Of a stretch of 64,000 bases of DNA, positions 50,910 through 58,519 are shown piece by piece. This DNA comes from Massilia yuzhufengensis (GTDB taxonomy: Bacteria; Pseudomonadota; Gammaproteobacteria; Burkholderiales; Burkholderiaceae_D), in contig NZ_FOLD01000002.1 of assembly GCF_900112225.1 (NCBI RefSeq), forward strand, positions 287,377-351,376, read 5' to 3'. Under the pieces are notes generated by a model. The model made no database searches and was not told where the DNA came from. It saw only the letters and a program-made list of their open reading frames with translations. Every line of letters starts with the position of its first letter. Position 1 is the stretch's first letter. Both the position numbers and the translations under genes were made by a program.

Positions 50910-51443
50910 TCAGGCCAGCAGGTCGCTCATGTCGTCGGCATGCTCTTCTTCGACCGCCATGATGTCGACCAACATCGCGCGGGTGGTCGGATCCTTGTCG
51001 CCGATGGCGAGGATCATTTGGCGATAGGATTCGATCGCCACGCGCTCGGCGATCAGGTCGGCCCGGATCATCGCCTGCACGTCGTCGGAATCGTCGTACT
51101 CCGCATGGCTGCGCGCGGTGAGCGTGGCCGGGTTGAAGTTGGGCGAACCGTTGAGCTGCACGATGCGCTCGGCGATGCGGTCGGCATGGTCCTGCTCCTG
51201 CTGGGCATGCTCGAGGAACTCGGCCTTGATGTGGCCGGTGTTCGGTCCGCTCACCGTGTAGTAGTGCCGCTTGTAGCGCAGGACGCACAGCAGCTCCGTG
51301 GCCAGCGCATCGTTGAGCATGGCGATGACTGCGTCGCGATCGGCCTGGTAGCCCTCGGTGACGGCGCCGTCATCCAGGTTGGCCGCAGCGCGGCGGATCG
51401 CCGCGATGTCGAAGCCATGTGCCAGGTTTTTTGTTTCTTCCAT
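50910..51443 (-). CDS. Ferritin-like/bacterioferritin-type protein
   Basis: A 177-residue protein with a four-helix diiron fold. Ligand-bearing segments: 'LNDALATELLCVLRYKRHYY' (first Glu), 'EFLEHAQQEQDHADRIAERI' (Glu...H), 'LIAERVAIESYRQMI' (Glu...Tyr) and 'DIMAVEEEHADDMSDLL' (E...EEH). This is the bacterioferritin/DUF-type ferritin-like group; it may store iron or detoxify peroxide. Start ATG 51443 ('MEETKNLA'). Third gene of the operon. Confidence 0.82.
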   Translation of the reverse strand: MEETKNLAHGFDIAAIRRAAANLDDGAVTEGYQADRDAVIAMLNDALATELLCVLRYKRHYYTVSGPNTGHIKAEFLEHAQQEQDHADRIAERIVQLNGSPNFNPATLTARSHAEYDDSDDVQAMIRADLIAERVAIESYRQMILAIGDKDPTTRAMLVDIMAVEEEHADDMSDLLA

Positions 51444-51474
51444 GATGATTCCTCGTGTTTCGTATTTAGCCGGC

Positions 51475-52416
51475 TCAGCGTGCTGCGGCGCGCGGCGGGA
51501 TCTGCGCGTTTTCGTTCGACAGCACGATCTCGACACGGCGGTTGAGCTGGCGATTGCCCGCAGTATCGTTGGCGGCCACCGGGAAGGCTTCGCCATAGGC
51601 CTTCATGGCGATGCGGTCACGCGGCACGCCCATCTGGCCCAGTGCCGATGCCACCGATTCGGCGCGGCGCTGCGACAGTTCCTGGTTGTGCGACGAGCTG
51701 CCGGTACTGTCCGTAAACCCTTCGACCAGCACGGTGCGGTTCGGGTTCTGGGCCATCACGTCGGCCAGTTTGCGCAAGGTCGACATCCCGTTCGGGGTCA
51801 GGTTGGCCTGGTTGGTGGCGAACAGCACGTCGCCGATCGTCACCACGTAGCCACGCTCGGTCTTCACGGCCTGCAGCTCGACCAGGATCGCTTCGAGCAT
51901 GGCGGCGCGCTGCACCAGGGCGGCGTTCTGTTCCTGGACGGCGGCGGTCTGCTGCTGCGCAGCCTGGGCTTGCTGCTGGGCCGACTGGGCCTGCATCTGG
52001 GCCTGGGCGGCGGCGGCCTGGGCGGCTTCGGCGTCGCGCTTGGCGCGGTCGGCCTCGGCGGTGCGCGCTTCCAGGCGCACGGCGTCGCGCTGGCGCGATG
52101 CGTCGGCGATGTTCGCTTCGGCCGCCTTGGTGCGCGCCACTTCGGTCGCGGTGGCGATGCGCTGCTTGGCCACGTAGGCCAGGCGGTCGACGTCGGCCAG
52201 CGCTTCGCGGCGGGCGGCGGCGGCGTTGGCCTGGTCGAGGGCGTCGCTGGCCTGCTTGAATTCAAGCGGTGCGTACTGCGAGACCTGTGGATTGTTATTG
52301 GCGGCGACGAAATCGGCGCGGGCCTGGTCCAGGGTCGGGGTGCTCATCGGTGCGGTTGCGCAGGCTGTGGCGAGCACGGCGGCGGCCAGCAGCGACATCA
52401 TGGAACGTGTTTTCAT
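51475..52416 (-). CDS. OmpA family lipoprotein with DUF4398 N-terminal region
   Basis: A 313-residue outer-membrane lipoprotein. Lipobox 'LAAAVLATACATAP'; N-terminal DUF4398 helix ('LDQARADFVAANNNPQVSQYAPLEFKQASDALDQANAAAA'), a Gln/Ala-rich coiled coil (about 105-165), and the OmpA peptidoglycan-binding domain ('VTIGDVLFATNQANLTPNGM', 'VEGFTDSTGSSSHNQELSQRRAESVASAL', 'NRQLNRRVEIVLSNE'). Likely a peptidoglycan-tethered outer-membrane protein. It follows a smaller DUF4398 lipoprotein gene. Confidence 0.87.
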   Translation of the reverse strand: MKTRSMMSLLAAAVLATACATAPMSTPTLDQARADFVAANNNPQVSQYAPLEFKQASDALDQANAAAARREALADVDRLAYVAKQRIATATEVARTKAAEANIADASRQRDAVRLEARTAEADRAKRDAEAAQAAAAQAQMQAQSAQQQAQAAQQQTAAVQEQNAALVQRAAMLEAILVELQAVKTERGYVVTIGDVLFATNQANLTPNGMSTLRKLADVMAQNPNRTVLVEGFTDSTGSSSHNQELSQRRAESVASALGQMGVPRDRIAMKAYGEAFPVAANDTAGNRQLNRRVEIVLSNENAQIPPRAAAR

Positions 52417-52480
52417 GTTCGTGTCCTTTTTTTCTTGGCGCCGCGGGCTGCGGCATTCGGGGGTCGTGGTACCAGCGCGC

Positions 52481-52870
52481 TTACTGGGTGTTGGCGCGGT
52501 CGACTTCCTGGCGCAGCACGCGCAGGTCTTCGTCCAGCGCGTTCGAGGCGGCGGTCGCCTTGGCCGAACCGGCCTTGCTCTGGGCCAGCTTGGCGTCGGC
52601 CTGGGCCTGGATCGCCAGCTCACGCGCCAGCTTGTAATCCTTGGCGGCCAGTGCCTGGTTGGCGCGCATCATTTTTTCGCGGGCCATATTGATTTCTGCC
52701 GGGGCCAGCTCGGCGGCGCCGGCCGAGACCGCGTTCTCCACCGCATTGCGCGACACTGCCACGTCGGCGGTGGCAGGTGCCTTCTGCGGGCTGGCGCAGC
52801 CAGCCAGCACCAGTACTGCAGCGGCTGCGGTTGCGCGCACAAGCTGGGTCATCGGGTGTTGTTGGTCCAT
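52481..52870 (-). CDS. DUF4398 lipoprotein
   Basis: A 129-residue lipoprotein that matches the DUF4398 domain of the next gene. Lipobox 'VLVLAGCASP', then 'VSAGAAELAPAEINMAREKMMRANQALAAKDYKLARELAIQAQADAKLAQ' split across helices. AGGAG stands 8 bp before the ATG at 52870. First gene of the operon served by dyad site 5. The N-terminal MDQQHP may not be part of the signal if translation starts at the second Met. Confidence 0.82.
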   Translation of the reverse strand: MDQQHPMTQLVRATAAAAVLVLAGCASPQKAPATADVAVSRNAVENAVSAGAAELAPAEINMAREKMMRANQALAAKDYKLARELAIQAQADAKLAQSKAGSAKATAASNALDEDLRVLRQEVDRANTQ

Positions 52871-52909
52871 CGCTGTTTCTCCTATTGATGAGGAAATGTC
52901 CTTGGTAAC

Positions 52910-52951
52910 GTTATAAACCTGTTATCGTCCGCCTTCGGTTCGGTGCCGCAC
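52910..52951 (-). promoter_or_regulatory. Regulon dyad site 5 and promoter of the DUF4398 operon
   Basis: GTTCG-GTGC-CGCAC (52938-52951) on the plus strand. On the reverse strand TATAAC (52917-52912) predicts a start at 52905 with the dyad at -39.5; the overlapping TAACGT (52915-52910) would put it at -41.5. Confidence 0.55.
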
Positions 52952-52987
52952 ATTGTTCGTCCAGGCCGGTCCGCTCAATGGAAGAGC

Positions 52988-53030
52988 GTTAGGCACCGCA
53001 CATTGATGGCGACGGGCTTTGCGCTAAGCT
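52988..53030 (+). promoter_or_regulatory. Regulon dyad site 6 and AsmA promoter
   Basis: GTTAG-GCAC-CGCAC (52988-53001). TTGATG (53003-53008), 16-bp spacer and TAAGCT (53025-53030) form a sigma-70 promoter; dyad centre at -42.5 from the predicted start 53037. Confidence 0.62.
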
Positions 53031-53051
53031 GGGACACCAGCTGAGACAACC

Positions 53052-55130
53052 ATGAAAAAAAGGACCGCCATGGCCGAGACCCCATCGCCGGCGGCGCAAG
53101 GCCGTCACCCGGCGCGCCGCAAGAAAATCATCCTGAGCATCATCGGCATCCTCATCGCCATCCCGGTGATCGCCGTCGTGATCATCCTCACCTTCGACTG
53201 GAACCGGGCGCGCCCCTGGATCAATGCCAAGGTCAGCGACGCCATCGACCGCCCGTTCGCCATCCGCGGCAACCTGCAGGTCGAATGGGTACGCCCGGCC
53301 AAGACCATGGCGCCGGCCGAACGCAGCTGGCGCGACCATATTCCCTGGCCGCACCTGATCGCCAACGACGTCCACGTCGGCAACCCGGCCGGCCTGCCCG
53401 TCAACGACATGGCGAGCGTGCGCCAGTTCTCCTTTTCGCTGAACCCGTTCGGCCTGCTCCACCGCACCATCGGCATCCCGCTGCTGCGCTTCGACGGCCC
53501 GCGCGTCGACCTGCTGCGCACCGACGCCACGCACAACAACTGGACCTTCAAGCGCAACGAACAGCCGTCGCGCTGGAACCTCGACCTCGAACGCGTGGTC
53601 CTGACCGAGGGCGTGGTGCATGTCAAGGACGCAGTCACCAAGGCCGACGTCACGGCGCTGGTGCACACGCTCGACAACAATCCCCGCTACGGCGTCGGCT
53701 GGACCCTGGACGGCACCTATAACGGCGCCAAGGTCACCGGCGGCGGCAAGGCCGGCGCGGTGCTCTCGCTCAAGCAGCAGAGCACGCCCTACCCCGTGCA
53801 GGCGGACATGCGCTCGGGCAAAACCCGGATCGCCGTGGAGGGCACGGTCACGCGGCCCTCGAAGCTGGCCGCGATCGACCTCAAGCTGACCCTGGCCGGG
53901 GCCAGCATGGACCAGCTGTATTACTTCACCGGCGTCGTGCTGCCGACCACGGGCGCCTTCTCCACCTCGGGGCGCCTGACCGGCACCCTGGGCGAGGAGC
54001 AGAGCCGCTGGGTGTACGACGGCTTCAAGGGCAAGGTCGGCTCGAGCGACATCGGCGGGCGACTGGAGTACGTCACCGGCAAGCCACGTCCCAAGCTGTC
54101 CGGCAATGTCCGCTCGCAGCAGTTGGTGTTCACCGACCTGGCGCCGCTGATCGGCGCCGACTCGAATGCCGCCAAGAAGGAGCGCAATGCCGATACTCTG
54201 CAGCCTAGCGGCAAGGTGCTGCCGGTCGAGGAATTCAAGACCGAGCGCTGGAACAAGCTCGACGCGGATGTGCGCTACTCGGCCGACCGCATCATCCGCG
54301 ACACCGCCTTTCCGATCAGCAAGCTGTCGACCCACCTGAAAATGGAGAACGCGGTGTTGAACCTGGAACCGCTGGAATTCGCGATGGCGGGCGGCACGGT
54401 GCGCTCCAACATCCGCCTCGACGGGCGCGGGCGCGAAGGGCCGAAGGCGATCAAGGCCCAGGCCAAGGTCACGGCGCGCAAGATCGAGATCAAGAAGCTG
54501 TTCCCGAAAATCGAGCAGCTGCAGGCGACGGTCGGCAGCATCAATGGCGACGCCAACCTGACGGCGCAGGGCAATTCGGTGGCGAGCCTGCTGGCCGGCT
54601 CAAATGGCGAACTCAAGACGCTGATCAACCAGGGGCAAGTGAGCAAGATGCTGCTGGAAATGATGGGCCTGAACGTGGGCAACATCATCGTCACCAAGCT
54701 GTTCGGCGACAAGCAAGTGCAGCTCAATTGCATGGCCACCGACTTCGCGGTCATCAACGGCATCGCGCGCACCCGCAGTTTCGTCGTCGATACGGCGGAA
54801 GCCATCATCACCGTCGAAGGCGCCATCAACCTGGCCGACGAGCAGATGGACTTGCGCATCAACCCGCAAACCAAGGCGCTGCGCCTGTTCTCGCTGCGTT
54901 CGCCGCTGTATGTGCGCGGCCCGTTCAGCAATCCGGACGTGTCGGTGGACAAGGGCGTGCTGGCCATGAAGGCTGGAGGCGCCATCGCCCTGGCCGCGGC
55001 GGCGCCGCTTGCGGCCTTGATCCCGCTGATTAATACCGGGCCTGGCGAGAACAGCGACTGCGGCCGCCTGCTGGCCCAGGCACGCGAGAAGCCAAGCGCC
55101 CCGCCGCCGGGCAAGACCCAGCGCCGCTGA
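53052..55130 (+). CDS. AsmA family protein
   Basis: A 692-residue inner-membrane-anchored periplasmic protein of the AsmA-like family, thought to help move phospholipids to the outer membrane. One TM anchor (about 25-47, 'ILSIIGILIAIPVIAVVIIL') precedes a long beta-rich body; 'NRARPWINAKVSDAIDRPFAIRGNLQVEW' is the usual start of the AsmA domain, and the C-terminal DUF3971-like region includes 'LFSLRSPLYVRGPFSNPDVSVD'. Dyad site 6 and a promoter are upstream. Confidence 0.87.
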   Translation: MKKRTAMAETPSPAAQGRHPARRKKIILSIIGILIAIPVIAVVIILTFDWNRARPWINAKVSDAIDRPFAIRGNLQVEWVRPAKTMAPAERSWRDHIPWPHLIANDVHVGNPAGLPVNDMASVRQFSFSLNPFGLLHRTIGIPLLRFDGPRVDLLRTDATHNNWTFKRNEQPSRWNLDLERVVLTEGVVHVKDAVTKADVTALVHTLDNNPRYGVGWTLDGTYNGAKVTGGGKAGAVLSLKQQSTPYPVQADMRSGKTRIAVEGTVTRPSKLAAIDLKLTLAGASMDQLYYFTGVVLPTTGAFSTSGRLTGTLGEEQSRWVYDGFKGKVGSSDIGGRLEYVTGKPRPKLSGNVRSQQLVFTDLAPLIGADSNAAKKERNADTLQPSGKVLPVEEFKTERWNKLDADVRYSADRIIRDTAFPISKLSTHLKMENAVLNLEPLEFAMAGGTVRSNIRLDGRGREGPKAIKAQAKVTARKIEIKKLFPKIEQLQATVGSINGDANLTAQGNSVASLLAGSNGELKTLINQGQVSKMLLEMMGLNVGNIIVTKLFGDKQVQLNCMATDFAVINGIARTRSFVVDTAEAIITVEGAINLADEQMDLRINPQTKALRLFSLRSPLYVRGPFSNPDVSVDKGVLAMKAGGAIALAAAAPLAALIPLINTGPGENSDCGRLLAQAREKPSAPPPGKTQRR

Positions 55131-55166
55131 GGAGAAAAAATGTTTATGCGGAAATTACGCGGCACT

Positions 55167-55208
55167 GTGAGTTGTCGAACAGATCAGATCATAGGGAAAC
55201 AATATTCT
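55167..55208 (+). promoter_or_regulatory. Regulon dyad site 7 and BON gene promoter
   Basis: GTGAG-TTGT-CGAAC (55167-55180); TATTCT (55203-55208) predicts a start at 55215 with the dyad at -41.5. Confidence 0.55.
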
Positions 55209-55240
55209 GGTTCCATGGACTCGACGAACATTGCTGCGAA

Positions 55241-55552
55241 ATGAAGCTTGTGAGATGTACCGCTGCCCTCGTGGCAGTACTGGCCCTCGGCCAGGTCACA
55301 GGATGCGCAATGTCGGGCAACGGTGGACCGGTGGCGCAATATGTGGACGACGCTACCATCACCGCCGGCGTCAAGGCCGCCATCTTGCGTGAATCCACGC
55401 TGAAGGTAGCCGAGATCAACGTCGAGACCGAGCAAGGAGTAGTGCAGCTGAGCGGCTATGTCGGCTCGGCGGACAGCGTGGCGGCCGCGGCGTCGGTTGC
55501 CCGGACCGTTAAGGGCGTGAAATCCGTGAAGAACGATTTGCGCTTGAAATAA
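55241..55552 (+). CDS. BON-domain lipoprotein
   Basis: A 103-residue lipoprotein, close relative of the one at 46800-47114. Lipobox 'LGQVTGCAMS', then 'YVDDATITAGVKAAILRESTLKVAEINVETEQGVVQLSGYV' split over a BON domain and ending 'VKGVKSVKNDLRLK'. It starts a two-gene unit with the glycine-zipper lipoprotein 19 bp later. Dyad site 7 lies 60 bp upstream of the ATG. Both BON copies show the same 'VKGV(K/T)SVKND' end. Confidence 0.85.
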   Translation: MKLVRCTAALVAVLALGQVTGCAMSGNGGPVAQYVDDATITAGVKAAILRESTLKVAEINVETEQGVVQLSGYVGSADSVAAAASVARTVKGVKSVKNDLRLK

Positions 55553-55571
55553 CCCACCCAAGGAGATTCAT

Positions 55572-55793
55572 ATGAAAACGATCAAAAACCTGGTAGTGAC
55601 CGCATCGCTGGCAACCCTGGCCCTCGGCCTGACCGGCTGCGCAGGCATGTCGCAGCAAGACAAGAACACCGCGATCGGCGCTGGCGCCGGTGCAGTGGTC
55701 GGCGGCGTCCTGACCGGCGGCAGCGCAGTCGGCACCGTGGGTGGCGCAGCCGTGGGCGGCGTCATCGGTAACCAGGTCAACAAGACCAACTAA
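55572..55793 (+). CDS. YMGG-like glycine-zipper lipoprotein
   Basis: A 73-residue lipoprotein. Lipobox 'ALGLTGCAGM' followed by a Gly-rich zipper ('TAIGAGAGAVVGGVLTGG', 'TVGGAAVGGVIGNQV'). It is the shortest of the glycine-zipper proteins here and may insert into the outer membrane. AAGGAGA stands before the ATG. A strong terminator follows. Confidence 0.85.
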   Translation: MKTIKNLVVTASLATLALGLTGCAGMSQQDKNTAIGAGAGAVVGGVLTGGSAVGTVGGAAVGGVIGNQVNKTN

Positions 55794-55815
55794 TCGATAG
55801 CACGCAGATGTGAAC

Positions 55816-55841
55816 AAGCCCGGCCCCGCCGGGCTTTTTTT
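55816..55841 (+). terminator. Intrinsic terminator
   Basis: AGCCCGG-CCCCG-CCGGGCT with a following T run (seven T). It ends the BON/glycine-zipper unit. Confidence 0.85.
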
Positions 55842-55850
55842 ACGTCTATC

Positions 55851-56031
55851 AACTTCGGGGTCAGGTCTGACATTTGGACACGGCCACAGCTGTAGGAGCC
55901 CGCCGCGCACGCATCCGGCCCATTGTTGTTGAAGTTAAAGCGTCGATGTACCCGATAACTTGCAGCATCGATGGGGAGCCGAGCAGGCTAAGGCCGAGCT
56001 CGTGTCCAAATGTCAGACCTGACCCCGAAGT
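55851..56031. mobile_element. Miniature inverted-repeat element, long copy
   Basis: About 181 bp with ends AACTTCGGGGTCAGGTCTGA (left) and the inverse at the right. Its arms match the copy at 30127-30247 (GGACACGGCC with GCTGTAGGAGC on one side, GGACACGAGCTC on the other) but in the opposite orientation, and its interior is longer. It lies 13 bp from the stop of the Crp/Fnr gene. Confidence 0.8.
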
Positions 56032-56043
56032 GCGAAGTGGTGG

Positions 56044-56796
56044 TTACATCACGCCTTGCAGCGGCTGGCCGCCGGCTTCTCGGACGATCTCGTAGCAGGT
56101 GCAGGATGCGGCGGCCAGGCCCTCGGGGTCGAGGATCTCGATGTTGCCGCGGCTGTAGATGATCAGGCCCTGCTGCTGCAGGGCGCTGGCGGCCTTGGTC
56201 ACGCCGACGCGGCGTACGCCAAGGGCGTGGGCCAGGAATTCGTGCGTCAGGTGGAATTTGTCGGATTGCAGGCGGTCGCGCGTGATCAGCAGCGAGCGCG
56301 CCAGCCGTGCCTCGAGCACGTGGAAGCGGCTGCAGACGGCGATCTGGATCGCCTGCGCCAGCTGGGTGTCGGTGTAGCGATAGAGCACCCGTTGCAGCGC
56401 CGGATTGCGCGCCACTTCGTTGCGGAACTGGCTGCTGTCCATGCGGCTTGCACTGCCCGCCCGCTGCACGATGGCGCGCACCTGGGTGGTGTCGTGGCCC
56501 AACGCCACCGTGGCGCCGACCATGCCTTCACGCCCGACCAGGCCGACCTCGAGCGTCATGCGCCCTTCGGCCACGCCCATCAGCGAAATCAGGCAATCGT
56601 GGGGAAAATAGATGTAGCGCAGCGGGTCGCCCGCATCGCATAGCACGTCACCGAGCTGGACGGTAACTGGATCGAGTAGGGGCAAGACCTGCGCCAGCTC
56701 CCGGGGCGGCAGTGCGGCGAGCAGCAGGTTGCTGTTGTGTTCGGCAATCGGCGGCGGTGCGGCAAAATTCATTGGATTCTCGGGTTGGGACTGCAT
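56044..56796 (-). CDS. Crp/Fnr family transcriptional regulator
   Basis: A 250-residue regulator with an N-terminal cyclic-nucleotide-binding-like domain (about 22-140; 'VQLGDVLCDAGDPLRYIYFP', 'LMGVAEGRMTLEVGLVGREGMVGATVALG') and a C-terminal Crp-type HTH (about 155-230; 'FHLTHEFLAHALGVRRVGVTKAASALQQQGLIIYSRGNIEILD'). The Cys residues needed for an Fe-S cluster in FNR are not arranged in the usual way. Its own upstream gap contains dyad site 8. It is the best candidate for the factor binding the ten dyads, by location and architecture only. Confidence 0.85.
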   Translation of the reverse strand: MQSQPENPMNFAAPPPIAEHNSNLLLAALPPRELAQVLPLLDPVTVQLGDVLCDAGDPLRYIYFPHDCLISLMGVAEGRMTLEVGLVGREGMVGATVALGHDTTQVRAIVQRAGSASRMDSSQFRNEVARNPALQRVLYRYTDTQLAQAIQIAVCSRFHVLEARLARSLLITRDRLQSDKFHLTHEFLAHALGVRRVGVTKAASALQQQGLIIYSRGNIEILDPEGLAAASCTCYEIVREAGGQPLQGVM

Positions 56797-56885
56797 GGCT
56801 CAACCGTCTGGAAACGCGTTGGACATTGAAAGATACATTTGCAAACAATTTAGACCAGCGTAACCGCCCCTATGAGAGCGAGTAT

Positions 56886-56927
56886 GTACGGTGACGCACG
56901 GAACCGCTTGTTGTTCCTGAGGACAAT
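56886..56927 (+). promoter_or_regulatory. Regulon dyad site 8 and promoter of the long glycine-zipper gene
   Basis: GTACG-GTGA-CGCAC (56886-56899); GACAAT (56922-56927) predicts a start at 56934 with the dyad at -41.5. The dyad also lies about 90 bp from the start of the divergent Crp/Fnr gene. Confidence 0.6.
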
Positions 56928-57007
56928 CTGTCATCGAACAGGCTGCCTGCAGCAACGCCGAAAAAATGCGTTCCGGGCCCGACCAGACAACCGTAAAGGA
57001 AGCACCC

Positions 57008-57760
57008 ATGAACACGTCACCCTCCCCTGCCCCACGCGGGCGCATGCATCCGCTGATGATCCTCGCGGCGCTGGCCGTCCTGCTGTTCTGCCTGGTGGGC
57101 ACCGCCGCCATCCTGGGCTGGATCCCGTCGTCCGTGGGCGGCACTTCCGAGCGCCAGCTCGCCGAAGCCGACCGCCTGGCGCTGGCCTCGACCCTGCCGC
57201 AGCCGGCGCCCGGCATGGTGGTCGCCGTGCCCGGCCAGCAGCTGGCGCAAGCCTATGTCGAACCGGCCCAGGTGCAGGCCCCTTCTACCGTCGCCCAGGC
57301 CTATGCGCCTGCGACCGCAGCGACGTATGCACCGGCCCCGGTAGCGCGCGTATATGAAGAACCGGCCAGCAAGCCGGCCAGGAAAGACGTGCAGGTGGCA
57401 GCCGCCGATAACGGCCGCAACTGGTGCTCGAACTGCGGCAACGTCGAATCGGTCCGCACCATCAAACACCGCGCAGAAGGTAGCGGCCTGGGCGCGGCCA
57501 GCGGCGCCGTGCTCGGCGGCCTGCTGGGCAACCAGGTCGGTAGCGGCAGCGGCCGCACCATCGCCACTGCGGCCGGCGCCATCGGCGGCGCCGTGGTCGG
57601 CAACCAGGTCGAAGGCAATATGAAGGCGACCACCACGTACGAAATCCGGGTGCGCCTGGACGACGGCACCGTGCGTACCTTCAACCAGACCAAGGCGCCG
57701 GCATGGCGCAGCGGCGACCGGGTGCGCATCGTCAAGGGCCGCCTGCGCTCGGTCGCGTAA
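57008..57760 (+). CDS. Glycine-zipper 2TM protein with N-terminal membrane anchor
   Basis: A 250-residue protein. An N-terminal TM helix (about 16-40, 'MILAALAVLLFCLVGTAAILG') anchors it; then an Ala/Pro/Tyr-rich linker, a CxxC motif ('WCSNCGNVESV', possibly a zinc or redox pair), the glycine-zipper hairpin ('GAVLGGLLGNQVGSGSGR', 'GAIGGAVVGNQVEG'), and the same C-terminal domain as the lipoprotein at 47973 ('YEIRVRLDDGTVRTFNQ', 'GDRVRIVKGRLRSV'). It would span the inner membrane. Dyad site 8 is upstream. Confidence 0.85.
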   Translation: MNTSPSPAPRGRMHPLMILAALAVLLFCLVGTAAILGWIPSSVGGTSERQLAEADRLALASTLPQPAPGMVVAVPGQQLAQAYVEPAQVQAPSTVAQAYAPATAATYAPAPVARVYEEPASKPARKDVQVAAADNGRNWCSNCGNVESVRTIKHRAEGSGLGAASGAVLGGLLGNQVGSGSGRTIATAAGAIGGAVVGNQVEGNMKATTTYEIRVRLDDGTVRTFNQTKAPAWRSGDRVRIVKGRLRSVA

Positions 57761-57782
57761 GACTTTTCCTTTTCGCAAAAAG

Positions 57783-57812
57783 CCGGGTTTCCGCAAGGAT
57801 CCCGGGTTTTAT
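57783..57812 (+). terminator. Probable terminator
   Basis: CCGGG (57783-57787) pairs with CCCGG (57801-57805) across a 13-base loop, followed by GTTTTATTT. A weak stem but well placed after the stop. Confidence 0.5.
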
Positions 57813-57841
57813 TTCACCTGAATAATTTTCTGTGTAGCAAT

Positions 57842-57883
57842 GTGCGGCAGCGCACGGAACAATGGATGAGCTAACCCGACAAT
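57842..57883 (+). promoter_or_regulatory. Regulon dyad site 9 and promoter of the small membrane protein
   Basis: GTGCG-GCAG-CGCAC (57842-57855); GACAAT (57878-57883) predicts a start at 57890, with the dyad at -41.5. The same GCACGGAAC follows the dyad in site 8. Confidence 0.62.
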
Positions 57884-57939
57884 GGAATCACGCTGCCAGG
57901 GCGTGCGGTGCACAGAAAACCAACCAGGGGGGAAGCATC

Positions 57940-58167
57940 ATGAACAGCATGGCGTGGATCGGCATCATCATTTGGGGACTCATCGTGGCGAGCTTCGGTT
58001 TGCTCTCGGCGCATCCGCCGGGCGAAGTGTCTTCCAGCGGCCTGCAAGCGCATGACGTGGTCTTCCTCGTCGCTGGCGGGCTGGTCACTTGCCTGATCGG
58101 AGTCACCGGCCTGCTCGGCTTCATGGGCTGGATCCCAGGCCTGCGCAAGGACGGCGGGCACGCCTAA
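57940..58167 (+). CDS. Small inner-membrane protein, 75 residues
   Basis: Two hydrophobic helices ('WIGIIIWGLIVASFGLLSA' and 'VVFLVAGGLVTCLIGVTGLLGFMGWI') joined by a short polar loop. I do not recognise the family. A ribosome site GGGGGAAG stands before the ATG. It belongs to the predicted dyad regulon. Confidence 0.65.
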   Translation: MNSMAWIGIIIWGLIVASFGLLSAHPPGEVSSSGLQAHDVVFLVAGGLVTCLIGVTGLLGFMGWIPGLRKDGGHA

Positions 58168-58179
58168 ATTCCGGGTACG

Positions 58180-58221
58180 GTTCGCCATCGTACAGAGGCC
58201 AGCAGTGGCTGTCGGCATACT
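58180..58221 (+). promoter_or_regulatory. Regulon dyad site 10 and promoter of the lmo0937-type gene
   Basis: GTTCG-CCAT-CGTAC (58180-58193); CATACT (58216-58221) predicts a start at 58228, with the dyad at -41.5. The right half-site has T where the others have C or A. Confidence 0.5.
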
Positions 58222-58265
58222 GGAATCACGACGCCAAAGCGCGTGTTTCGAGTGAGGACAACATC

Positions 58266-58412
58266 ATGTTATATACCATTGCCGTAATCCTGATCGTCCT
58301 GTGGCTGCTCGGCCTGGTGACTTCGTACACCATCGGCGGCTTCATCCATATCCTGCTGGTCGTTGCCGTGATCATGATCCTGGTGCGCCTGATCAGCGGA
58401 CGGGGAATATAG
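58266..58412 (+). CDS. lmo0937-family small membrane protein, 48 residues
   Basis: A 48-residue membrane protein with two helices ('LYTIAVILIVLWLLGLVTSY' and 'FIHILLVVAVIMILVRLISG'). It matches the lmo0937-type (DUF5670) proteins that occur widely in stress regulons. A hairpin terminator follows at 58450. It is too short to be confident of function. Confidence 0.75.
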   Translation: MLYTIAVILIVLWLLGLVTSYTIGGFIHILLVVAVIMILVRLISGRGI

Positions 58413-58449
58413 GCTTTGCCTAAGTTTGAAACATTTGTTCGTAACACCG

Positions 58450-58503
58450 ATCCGTTTCGCGGCCATGCCTGTCCAAGGTATGTCCGCGAAACGGATTTTG
58501 CTT
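58450..58503 (+). terminator. Hairpin after the lmo0937-type gene
   Basis: ATCCGTTTCGCGG (58450-58462) and CCGCGAAACGGAT (58484-58496) have perfect 13-bp arms across a 21-base loop, followed by TTTGCTTTCTT. It ends the small gene or acts as a leader hairpin of the next. Confidence 0.6.
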
Positions 58504-58519
58504 TCTTAAGGAGACCACC

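Noticed and set aside
58437..58450. Possible dyad upstream of the YiaD-like gene
   Set aside because: Only the left half (GTTCG) matches and no -10 hexamer follows at the right distance; the area is taken by the 13-bp hairpin.
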